Shown here one piece after another: positions 1 through 6,068 of a DNA stretch of 9,243 nucleotides. Below the pieces are notes generated by a model. The model had not been told where the DNA came from, did not search any database, and saw only the letters and a list, made by a program, of their open reading frames with translations. The stretch spans positions 1 through 9,243 of the forward strand of contig CAMYKJ010000040.1 of the NCBI GenBank assembly GCA_947258945.1, read 5' to 3'. Every line of letters begins with the position of its first letter. Position 1 is the first letter of the stretch. The position numbers were made by a program, and so were the translations under genes. Source of the stretch: an uncultured Ectothiorhodospiraceae bacterium (GTDB taxonomy: Bacteria > Pseudomonadota > Gammaproteobacteria > UBA9214).

Positions 1-91
1 CTGCATTGGCAACCGGTGCGGTTGCCAGTGATGTGACAAACGCTGCTCCCATCGCGGCTGCCAGAGGTTTCATTGTCGATTTTTTTGACAT
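1..91 (-). CDS. Secreted small protein, 5' part only (possible metallophore precursor peptide)
   Basis: Thirty codons are visible before the gene leaves the window, starting at the ATG at 91-89. The translation begins MSKKSTMK, continues with a hydrophobic core LAAAMGAAFVTSLATA, and ends in VANA. This is a classical Sec signal peptide with an Ala-X-Ala cleavage site at about residue 30. A ribosome binding site (GGAGA, 105-101) lies 9 nt upstream, which supports this start. From memory, this signal-peptide style is typical of short gammaproteobacterial precursor peptides of the HvfA-like/bufferin type, whose mature parts carry Cys motifs and bind copper or other metals. No mature region is visible, so that family call is inference. 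It could be any small periplasmic or outer-membrane protein. The gene is on the same strand as nth but appears to have its own leader and candidate promoter. Confidence 0.6.
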   Translation of the reverse strand, partial: MSKKSTMKPLAAAMGAAFVTSLATAPVANA

Positions 92-100
92 TTGGGTAGT

Positions 101-105
101 TCTCC
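101..105 (-). promoter_or_regulatory. Ribosome binding site of the left-edge gene
   Basis: GGAGA on the minus strand, 9 nt before the ATG at 91-89. It is one of the two clearest Shine-Dalgarno sequences in the window and fixes the start of the signal-peptide gene. It lies only 11 nt after the T-run of the upstream terminator-like hairpin. Confidence 0.6.
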
Positions 106-116
106 ATTTCAGTTTG

Positions 117-141
117 AAAAAGCAGGAACGGCTGTTCCTGC
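117..141 (-). terminator. Terminator-like hairpin with T-run, in the leader of the left-edge gene
   Basis: On the minus strand an uninterrupted 8-bp stem (GCAGGAAC with GTTCCTGC, 141-134 and 129-122) closes a 4-nt loop and is followed directly by five T residues (121-117). This is the form of an intrinsic terminator. It lies 170 nt after the nth stop and 26 nt before the next ATG. It can therefore end the rnf-nth transcript, act as an attenuator in the leader of the signal-peptide gene, or do both. The stem is short and the T-run is only five, so termination may be partial. On the plus strand there is no T-run. Confidence 0.55.
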
Positions 142-148
142 CGGTTTC

Positions 149-240
149 GGTCGTTTGCCACGACCTGTAGGTGTGTCACTCACTACGACCCTGAGGTCAT
201 TGAAAAGTTTCTGCCGGGCAGGTCGTGCTGCCTCGCCGGC
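149..240 (-). promoter_or_regulatory. Structured leader with alternative inverted repeats
   Basis: This stretch between nth and the left-edge gene contains several inverted repeats built on one theme (ACGACC / GGTCGT). There is a local hairpin 149-154 with 160-165 and a local hairpin 187-190 with 195-198. There is a nested hairpin 213-217 with 236-240 and 218-221 with 228-231. A perfect 9-bp long-range pair joins 159-167 (CACGACCTG on the minus strand as CAGGTCGTG) to 219-227. The long-range pair excludes the first local hairpin and the inner part of the third. Together with the downstream terminator-like hairpin this is the layout of a conditional leader. I recognise no known riboswitch class in it. 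Confidence 0.35.
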
Positions 241-263
241 TGTTCATTTCTGACAGCTTGCAC

Positions 264-291
264 AATATAGCAACTTCATCCGTTGTGGAAA
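264..291 (-). promoter_or_regulatory. Candidate sigma-70-type promoter for the left-edge gene
   Basis: On the minus strand, TTTCCA (291-286) and TATATT (269-264) are separated by 16 nt. The match to the TTGACA/TATAAT consensus is 4 of 6 and 5 of 6. Transcription would start near 257 and give a leader of about 165 nt before the ATG at 91. It begins about 20 nt beyond the nth stop, in an AT-richer patch, so it would give the small gene its own transcript. It is predicted by eye only. Confidence 0.35.
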
Positions 292-311
292 TAGTGTGTA
301 TGTGTATGTAA

Positions 312-947
312 TCAATCAATATTTTTATGTTTGTATTCGCACAGGTCAACGATGGTGCAGGACTGGCAGCGCGGTTTGCGGGCCACGCAGGTATAGCGCC
401 CGTGCAGGATCAGCCAGTGATGCGCATCCTGCCTGAATTCCCCGGGTACCAGGCGCAGCAGGCGCTGTTCGACCTCCGCCACGTTCCTGCCCGGCGCGAT
501 GCCGGTGCGGTTGGCCACCCTGAAGATATGCGTGTCCACCGCAATGGTGGGATGGCCGAAGGCCGTGTTGAGCACGACGTTTGCGGTCTTGCGGCCGACA
601 CCGGGCAGTGCCTCGAGCGCCGCACGGTCCTCGGGTACCTTGCCCGCATGCTGCTCGACCAGGATGGCACAGGTCTTCATGATGTTTTTTGCCTTGGTAT
701 TGAACAGGCCGATGGTCTTGATGTATTCGCGCAGGCCTGCTTCACCCAGTTGCAGGAGTGCAGCCGGCGTCCTGACCTTTTTGAACAGCGGGGCGGTTGC
801 CTTGTTCACGCCGACATCGGTCGATTGCGCAGACAGGATAACGGCAACCAGCAACTGGAACGGATTACCGTAATTCAGTTCGGTCGTCGGATGCGGGTTG
901 GCGTCGCGCAGGCGTGAGAATATTTCAATACGCTTGTCGCGGTTCAC
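312..947 (-). CDS. nth: Endonuclease III (DNA glycosylase/AP lyase)
   Basis: A bifunctional base-excision repair enzyme that removes oxidised pyrimidines from DNA and nicks the abasic site. From the GTG at 947 the product is 211 residues, the same length as E. coli Nth. It aligns without gaps from residue 1 (VNRDKRIEIF against MNKAKRLEIL, from memory). The helix-hairpin-helix motif LPGVGRKTANVV contains the catalytic Lys at 120, and the catalytic Asp138 lies in IAVDTHIFRV. The [4Fe-4S] loop near the C-terminus has the C-X6-C-X2-C-X5-C pattern (CVARKPRCQSC then TIVDLC). An upstream GTG at 1019 would add 24 residues that overlap rnfE and match nothing in the family, so I prefer 947, which is 16 nt after the rnfE stop. 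No strong Shine-Dalgarno is seen, and translation is probably coupled to rnfE. It is the last gene of the rnf cluster, as in E. coli. Confidence 0.95.
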   Translation of the reverse strand: MNRDKRIEIFSRLRDANPHPTTELNYGNPFQLLVAVILSAQSTDVGVNKATAPLFKKVRTPAALLQLGEAGLREYIKTIGLFNTKAKNIMKTCAILVEQHAGKVPEDRAALEALPGVGRKTANVVLNTAFGHPTIAVDTHIFRVANRTGIAPGRNVAEVEQRLLRLVPGEFRQDAHHWLILHGRYTCVARKPRCQSCTIVDLCEYKHKNID

Positions 948-963
948 GTCGCGCGAGGCCGTC

Positions 964-1653
964 TCAGGCGGCGGACGGCTGTTCGGCGGGAAGCGGGTGA
1001 ACGGCAATACGTCGTGCACGCCGATTGTTCACCAGGTTCATGCCCGCGATAATAAAGCCCAGCCCGATGAAGGCACCCGGCGGCAGTATGGCCAGCAGGA
1101 AACCGCGGTAGTCATCGATCAACGTCAGGGTGAGCTGTCTGCCGGCCTCGCCGAACATCATGTGCGCCTGCGACAGCAGTGTGCCCTGCCCGAGCAGTTC
1201 ACGCATACCGCCCAGGGTGACCAGCACCAGTGTGAATCCCGTACCCATTGCCAGTGCATCGACCACGGCGCGATCGACCGTGTTGCGCGAGGCAAAGGAT
1301 TCCGCGCGGCCGATAATTGCGCAATTCGTGACAATCAGGGGAATAAAGATGCCGAGTACCTTGTAAAGGTCGTGCAGCCAGGCATTCATCGCCAGTTCGA
1401 TCACGGTGACCACGGAGGCGATGATCAGTACGAAAACCGGTATCCGGACTTCCGGCCGGACTACCCTGCGAATCGTGGAAACGGTTGCATTGGAGGCCAG
1501 CAGCGTGAGTGTCGTCGCCAGCCCGAGCCCCAGACCGTTGACCACGTTGGTCGTGACGGCCAGCAGCGGGCACAGGCCAAGCAGCTGCACGACGCCCGGG
1601 TTGTTGGTCCACAGGCCGTCGCTGATGATGGACGAGAATGACGGTTTGCTCAT
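964..1653 (-). CDS. rnfE: Rnf complex integral membrane subunit RnfE
   Basis: A membrane subunit of the ion-translocating ferredoxin:NAD+ oxidoreductase (RsxE in E. coli). It has 229 residues, close to the usual 231 or so. It is strongly hydrophobic with about six membrane spans. It carries the paired half-motifs of the RnfA/RnfE/NqrD/NqrE family: GLCPLLAVT near residue 28 and IPLIVTNCAIIG near residue 111. In recent structures the two Cys of each RnfA/RnfE subunit ligate a [2Fe-2S] cluster within the membrane. PPGAFIGLG near the C-terminus is also family-typical. The ATG at 1653 lies 3 nt after the rnfG stop. The reading frame is intact, in contrast to rnfG immediately upstream. Confidence 0.95.
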   Translation of the reverse strand: MSKPSFSSIISDGLWTNNPGVVQLLGLCPLLAVTTNVVNGLGLGLATTLTLLASNATVSTIRRVVRPEVRIPVFVLIIASVVTVIELAMNAWLHDLYKVLGIFIPLIVTNCAIIGRAESFASRNTVDRAVVDALAMGTGFTLVLVTLGGMRELLGQGTLLSQAHMMFGEAGRQLTLTLIDDYRGFLLAILPPGAFIGLGFIIAGMNLVNNRRARRIAVHPLPAEQPSAA

Positions 1654-1656
1654 GGT

Positions 1657-2189
1657 CTATTCGGTGTTCGCCGCAGTTGCATACAGTGCCTCGCGGTTGG
1701 CACGATAGTACAGTAAAGTCCGCCTGACCGCCCTGACGATCGCGCGCGGTGTGATGGTCGCCCCCGTCAGCTGGTCAAAATGACCCCCGTCTTTGCGCAC
1801 GGCCCACTTGGCCAGCGGCGGATTGCCCAGCGACTTGCCATCGAAGCCGTAAACCCAGTCCGAGCGTTGTTCATCGATGGCATCACCCAGTCCGGGTGTC
1901 TCGCGGTGTGCCACCACGCGCACGCCGCTGAGAGTGTCATCCGCCTGCACGCCGACCAGCAGCCTGATATTGCCGCTGTAGCCATCCGGTGCAACCGCGG
2001 ACATCACCAGGGCGACCGCTGCATCGCCCCGGCGTGCGCGGTAGACCGTGACGGTTTTGTCTTTTCCGGCTGCGGCCGGACCGCGATCCTTTCCCGGGTG
2101 TTGTCATAGGTCAGCGCAACCAGGGACGTGCCGATGACGGTGAACAGCAGCAGGATAATGGCGGTATAGATTATCTGCCGGTAATTCAT
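1657..2189 (-). pseudogene. rnfG: RnfG, FMN-binding subunit of Rnf, internally deleted and frameshifted
   Basis: RnfG normally has one N-terminal membrane helix and a periplasmic domain with FMN covalently bound to Thr. Here the ATG at 2189 opens a frame with the helix (IIYTAIILLLFTVIG) and the start of the linker, [10 protein letters not shown], but it runs out of frame to a TGA at 2006-2004. The rest lies in another frame: [15 protein letters not shown], then [16 protein letters not shown], and the flavinylation motif TGATITPRA with its target Thr codon at 1758-1756. It ends at TAG 1659-1657. Compared with E. coli RnfG (206 residues, from memory), about 30 residues of linker are missing at the junction (near 2040-2090). 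This is therefore a deletion with frame loss, not a one-base slip. The span is 533 nt, not a multiple of three. ATG overlaps the rnfD stop as ATGA. An ATG at 2004 overlaps the premature stop and could allow a reinitiated soluble fragment. It could also be an assembly error. Confidence 0.85.
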
Positions 2190-3155
2190 CGGTCCTGCTG
2201 TCCGAATACCCGGGTACGGGTATAGAAATCGAGGGTCGGCGCCGCCAGGTTCATGAGCAGCACGGCGAAGGCCACGCCGTCCGGGTAACCGCCCCAGGTC
2301 CGGATGACCCAGGTGAGAACGCCGATCCCGAAACCGTACCAGAGGCGTCCGACTGGCGTGGTGCTGGCCGATACCGGGTCGGTGGCGATAAAGAACGCCC
2401 CCAGCATGGCCGCGCCGCTGAACAGGTGAAACAGGGGCGATGCATAGGTGTCCGGGTCATAGAGGTGAAAGACGAGCGCGACCAGCGCCAGTCCGGCCAG
2501 CATGCTGACGGGTATACGCCACTGGATCACGCGCATCTTCAGCATCCAGAGACCGCCGGCGAGGAACCAGAGATTCACCCATTCCCAGCCGGCGCCGCCG
2601 ACCAGGCCGAACAGCGGACCCTCCTTGAGGCCCGTGAGCAATTCGCCCAGGCCGAGCTGCATGCGCACCGCATCCATCGGGGTCGCCATGGTGACGGCAT
2701 CGAGCGGCAGGCCATTCGGCAGACTGCCGCTAAAGACCAGGGTAAAGGTGGCGGCGAGACCAGGGTGGTTGCCGGCTGCGGGCCACAGGGTCATTTCCAG
2801 CGGAAACGAGATGAGCAGCACCACGTAACCGGCCATGGCCGGATTGAACGGGTTGTAACCCAGTCCGCCGTAGAGCTGTTTCGCAATGACGATTGCAAAC
2901 AGGCTGCCGATGACCGGGATCCACCAGGGCGCGAGTGGCGGCAATGCCAGTGCCAGCAAGCAGCCGGCCAGCAGTGCGCTGCCATCGAGCAGGGTAGCCG
3001 TGACCGCACGCTTGCGCAGCATCAGCATGATGGCCTCGGCGACCACGGCCGTCACGCCGGCTATCAGCAGGTTGAACAGCACGCCCCAGCCAAACAGCCA
3101 GAAGAAGCAGGCCGTTGACAGGCAGGTGCGGCGAACTCCAGGTCCTGAATTCCAT
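2186..3155 (-). pseudogene. rnfD: RnfD, FMN-carrying membrane subunit of Rnf, 5' deletion with frameshift
   Basis: RnfD is a polytopic membrane subunit carrying covalent FMN. The ATG at 3155 overlaps the rnfC stop (TGATG) and encodes [14 protein letters not shown], a good match to the family N-terminus. The frame then changes. In the second frame the family sequence resumes as ACFFWLFGWGVLFNLL and continues intact to TGA 2188-2186, with KQLYGGLGYNPFNPAM, FSGAAMLGAFFIATDP and GGYPDGVAFAVLL. The FMN attachment motif TMATPMD has its Thr codon at 2683-2681. About 18-20 residues, most of the first membrane helix, are absent between the two parts (junction near 3105-3120). The span of 970 nt is not divisible by three. 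Starting at the GTG at 3082 would give 298 residues without the N-terminus, against 352 in E. coli. As written it cannot make a normal RnfD. A local assembly collapse is the alternative. Confidence 0.85.
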
Positions 3156-4828
3156 CAGTCTTCGCCAGCCTTGCGGCCATTACCGGCATCGCGACGGCGG
3201 TCAACGGCCTCGATCTTGCGTCGTTGTTCATCGGTCAGGTTGTCGATGTTGGCCGGTGTGTATTCAGCCTGCGCCTTCTTCTGCCTGACGCGCTCCAGTG
3301 CGGCCTGGATCGCCGCCTTGCGTGGATCGTCCCCGTCACCCTTGCCGGTAACGGCGCGTTTCCGCTTCGCCAGGCGCGCCTGGCGTTCCTGTTTGATGCG
3401 TTCCAGGCGTTCCATGCGTGCCTCATGTCGCCCGCGTGCAATGTCGGCGGCCTGCTTCTGTTTCTCCTGGGTCCAGATCGCGGTCTTGGCATGGCGGTAA
3501 TACTGGACCAGTGGAATATGGCTCGGGCAGACATAGGCGCAGCAACCGCACTCGATGCAGTCGAACAGGCCGAAGTCCTGCGCGGCGTCGTAGTTGCCGC
3601 TGCGCGCATACCAGTAAAGCTGTTGCGGGAGCAGGTCGGCGGGGCACGCCTCGGTGCACTTGCCGCAACGTATGCAGGGTTGTGCCGGCGGTGGTGACGG
3701 CATGGTCTCCGCGCTGACGGCCAGTATGCAGTTGGTCGTCTTGATTACCGGTGCGGCGTCGCTGTGCACGGCATAGCCCATCATGGGGCCACCGATCAGC
3801 AGACGCTCGACATTGTCCGTATAGCCGCCGGCCGCGGCCACCACGTCGCTGATCGGCGTGCCGATGAGCACCTCGAAGTTGCCGGGGCTGTGTATGCCAT
3901 CGCCGGTGACGGTGACGATGCGTGACAGCAGTGGCCGTCCGGCGTTGACGGCATGGTGGACGGCGGCGGCCGTGCCGACGTTCTGGCAAATGATGCCGAT
4001 GTCCGCCGGCAGTCCCTGGCTCGGCACCTCGCGGCCGGTCAGAACCCTGATTAGCTGGCGTTCACCCCCGGTCGGGTACACAGCCGGCACCTCGACCAGC
4101 GTAATGCCGGTATCACCGGCATCCGCAAGCGCTGTGCGCAAGGCCTGGCCGGCAGACGGCATGTTGTCCTCGATAGCGAGCACACACTGTTGCGGTTGCA
4201 GGATGTGTTGCAGGATCCGGATGCCTGCAATCACGTCAGTTGCGCGTTCGGTCATCAAGCTTTGATCACAGGAAATCCAGGGTTCGCACTCTGCACCGTT
4301 GATGACCAGCAGTTCGATGTCATGCCTGCGATTCAGCTTTACCCGGGTCGGAAACCCCGCCCCGCCCAGCCCGACGATACCCGCTTGCCGGATTCGTTCG
4401 CACAATTCGACCGGGTCGGTATTGCAGTAGTCCACCGGCGCCAGTGCAGGGCCGGTGGCATTCTCGCCGTCCGTGTCGACCACGATACAGGTCGCCGGCA
4501 GGCCTGACGGGTGGGGAACCGGGCGTGCCTCGATGGCAACGACGGTTCCCGAGGCGGGGGCATGTACCGGCGCGCTGACCTGGCCGACCGGGTCGGCCAG
4601 CAAGTCACCTGCCAGCACATGGTCGCCCGTTCTGACGAGACACTCCGCCGGTGCGCCGATGTGTTGTTGCAGGGGCAACACCAGTTGTTTCGGGACGCCG
4701 GCAAAACGGATGGGGTGTTCGAGAGAGACCGCCCGGTGTTCCGCCAGCCGCAGTCCGCCGTTGAAGCGATACAGGCGATTAAAATCACCCGGTAGCGGCG
4801 CGGCTTGTGAGGGTTTTCCTTCAGGCAC
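3155..4828 (-). CDS. rnfC: Rnf complex NADH-binding Fe-S subunit RnfC
   Basis: A peripheral cytoplasmic subunit that exchanges electrons with NAD(H). From the GTG at 4828 it has 557 residues. An N-terminal biotinyl-lipoyl-like fold ([11 protein letters not shown], residues 89-99) is followed by the Complex I 51-kDa-like domain with [13 protein letters not shown] (153-165) and NGAECEP (177-183). Two [4Fe-4S] motifs follow: Cys385, 388, 391 and 395, and Cys424, 427, 430 and 434. The E/K/R-rich C-terminal tail from about 455 is predicted helical or coiled and holds one copy of the [18 protein letters not shown] unit that is tandemly repeated in E. coli RnfC. The frame stays open upstream to 5005, but that part lies inside rnfB and has no family similarity. 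GTG 4828 is the best in-frame start, overlapping the rnfB stop by 8 nt, without a clear Shine-Dalgarno. The stop overlaps the rnfD ATG by one base. Confidence 0.93.
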   Translation of the reverse strand: MPEGKPSQAAPLPGDFNRLYRFNGGLRLAEHRAVSLEHPIRFAGVPKQLVLPLQQHIGAPAECLVRTGDHVLAGDLLADPVGQVSAPVHAPASGTVVAIEARPVPHPSGLPATCIVVDTDGENATGPALAPVDYCNTDPVELCERIRQAGIVGLGGAGFPTRVKLNRRHDIELLVINGAECEPWISCDQSLMTERATDVIAGIRILQHILQPQQCVLAIEDNMPSAGQALRTALADAGDTGITLVEVPAVYPTGGERQLIRVLTGREVPSQGLPADIGIICQNVGTAAAVHHAVNAGRPLLSRIVTVTGDGIHSPGNFEVLIGTPISDVVAAAGGYTDNVERLLIGGPMMGYAVHSDAAPVIKTTNCILAVSAETMPSPPPAQPCIRCGKCTEACPADLLPQQLYWYARSGNYDAAQDFGLFDCIECGCCAYVCPSHIPLVQYYRHAKTAIWTQEKQKQAADIARGRHEARMERLERIKQERQARLAKRKRAVTGKGDGDDPRKAAIQAALERVRQKKAQAEYTPANIDNLTDEQRRKIEAVDRRRDAGNGRKAGED

Positions 4829-5381
4829 TTTGCTGGACCTCGTCGCTCTCTGTATCCGGCAACGGCCATGACCAGTTACCGGTTGTCGTACCGAGTGGAA
4901 CAACGTGTATGCATTCCACCGGGCAGGGCGGAATACACAGGTCGCAGCCGGTGCACTCGTTCGCGATGACAGTATGCATCTGCTTGGCGGCACCGAGAAT
5001 GGCATCGACCGGGCAGGCCTGGATGCACAGGGTGCAGCCTATACACACCTGCTCGTCGATCAGTACGACCGTCTTTTCGCTGTGCTCGCCGTGCTCCGGG
5101 TTGAGCGGCTTGGGATCGACCCCGAGCAGGTCGGCCAGGGCATGAATGGTCACTTCACCGCCCGGCGGGCACTGGTTGATGTCGGCCTCGCCGGCGGCAA
5201 TGGCCTCGGCATAGGGACGGCAGCCTGCGTAGGTGCACTGTCCGCACTGCGTCTGCGGCAGCAGCGCATCGATGCGTTCGACGACCGGATCGCTCGCCAC
5301 GCGAAAGCGGATGGCGGCATAACCCAGTACCAGCCCGATAATCACGGCGAGGACGCCCAGCGCAATGAGAGCGGTCAGCAT
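4821..5381 (-). CDS. rnfB: Rnf complex ferredoxin-like subunit RnfB
   Basis: The electron-entry subunit of Rnf: an N-terminal membrane anchor (residues 1-25) with a cytoplasmic Fe-S domain that takes electrons from ferredoxin. It has 186 residues, against 192 in E. coli. The first [4Fe-4S] domain has Cys46, 49, 54 and 71 ([10 protein letters not shown], then QCPPGG). Two ferredoxin motifs follow: Cys113, 116, 119 and 123 ([14 protein letters not shown]) and Cys143, 146, 149 and 153 ([12 protein letters not shown]). The open frame extends upstream to 5900, but that extension runs through rnfA and is Arg/His-rich nonsense, so the ATG at 5381, opening with [16 protein letters not shown], is the start. 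It lies 11 nt after the rnfA stop. The complete cluster set suggests a functional product. Confidence 0.95.
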   Translation of the reverse strand: MLTALIALGVLAVIIGLVLGYAAIRFRVASDPVVERIDALLPQTQCGQCTYAGCRPYAEAIAAGEADINQCPPGGEVTIHALADLLGVDPKPLNPEHGEHSEKTVVLIDEQVCIGCTLCIQACPVDAILGAAKQMHTVIANECTGCDLCIPPCPVECIHVVPLGTTTGNWSWPLPDTESDEVQQSA

Positions 5382-5392
5382 GGCTGACAGGG

Positions 5393-5974
5393 CTAGCCTT
5401 TTACCAGGCCGGAAAAGCCCATGAAGGCCAGCGACATCAGGCCGGCTGTGACCAGCGCAATGGCGGAGCCGCGAAACGGCTCCGGGACATCGGCGACCGC
5501 GATGCGCTCGCGGATGGAGGAAAACAGGATCAGCACCAGCGAGAAACCGGCCGCCGCACCGAAGCCGTAAACGGCCGATTCGATAAAGTTGAATTCCTGC
5601 TGCACGTTGAGCAGTGCCACACCCAGCACCGCACAGTTGGTGGTTATCAGCGGCAGGAAAATACCCAGCACCTTGTACAGCAGCGGGCTGGTCTTGTGCA
5701 CGACCATCTCGGTGAACTGCACGACTGCGGCGATGACCAGGATAAAGGTGATGGTGCGCAGGTACTCGAGGCCGAACGGCTCCAGCAGGAACTCGTTGGC
5801 CAGGAAGCTGCAGATGGATGACAGCGTCAGGACGAACGTCGTCGCCAGCGCCATGCCGGTGGCCGTATCGACGCTGCGCGACACGCCCATGAACGGGCAC
5901 AGCCCGAGGAATTTCACCAGGACGAAATTATTGACCAGGACGGTGCTGACTAGAATGAGGGCCAGTTCTGTCAT
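5393..5974 (-). CDS. rnfA: Rnf complex integral membrane subunit RnfA
   Basis: A membrane subunit of Rnf, paralogous to RnfE. It has 193 residues, identical in length to E. coli RnfA, with about six membrane helices. Family signatures are [19 protein letters not shown] (Cys26), [18 protein letters not shown] (Cys112), [16 protein letters not shown] and the C-terminal [15 protein letters not shown]. The two Cys correspond to the ligands of the intramembrane [2Fe-2S] cluster shared with RnfE. It is the first gene of the rnf cluster. The ATG at 5974 lies 94 nt after metG, with only a weak Shine-Dalgarno. Its conservation is high and the frame is clean, so the damage in this operon is confined to rnfD and rnfG. 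Confidence 0.96.
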   Translation of the reverse strand: MTELALILVSTVLVNNFVLVKFLGLCPFMGVSRSVDTATGMALATTFVLTLSSICSFLANEFLLEPFGLEYLRTITFILVIAAVVQFTEMVVHKTSPLLYKVLGIFLPLITTNCAVLGVALLNVQQEFNFIESAVYGFGAAAGFSLVLILFSSIRERIAVADVPEPFRGSAIALVTAGLMSLAFMGFSGLVKG

Positions 5975-5979
5975 AACAT

Positions 5980-6062
5980 CAGTAGCCAGTTTCGAGTTGC
6001 CAGTAGCTAGTGGTAGTGGCTTTAGCGTGAATTGCTTTACTAGCTACTTTAAACTCGCTACT
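5980..6062. repeat. Imperfect inverted and direct repeats between metG and rnfA
   Basis: An 11-nt direct repeat occurs twice with one mismatch: CAGTAGCCAGT at 5980-5990 and CAGTAGCTAGT at 6001-6011. Both copies are complementary to parts of 6039-6062. AGTAGCTAGT (6002-6011) pairs perfectly with 6039-6048, and AGTAGC (5981-5986) pairs perfectly with 6057-6062, with partial pairing between. The stem would enclose a loop of 27 nt. It fills nearly the whole spacer after metG on the minus strand and ends about 6 nt before the rnfA ATG. There is no T-run, so it is not a standard intrinsic terminator. It may be a processing or stabilising stem, a cis-element reducing readthrough, or a remnant of a dispersed intergenic repeat. 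Confidence 0.6.
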
Positions 6063-6068
6063 TGCATC

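Noticed and set aside
948..1019. 24-residue N-terminal extension of Nth from a GTG at 1019
   Set aside because: It overlaps the end of rnfE and has no counterpart in E. coli Nth, whereas the GTG at 947 aligns exactly with the family start.
2004..2189. Programmed ribosomal frameshift joining the two rnfG frames
   Set aside because: There is a run CCGGAAAAGACAAAACC near the junction, but about 30 conserved-position residues are absent from both frames, so a shift alone would not restore a normal RnfG.
2426..3118. 230-codon open frame on the plus strand
   Set aside because: Antisense to rnfD and rich in Gln, His and Arg. A typical shadow of a GC-rich membrane-protein gene.
5382..5900. N-terminal extension of RnfB by 173 residues
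   Set aside because: The extension lies inside rnfA in another frame and is Arg/His-rich nonsense. The family start is the ATG at 5381.
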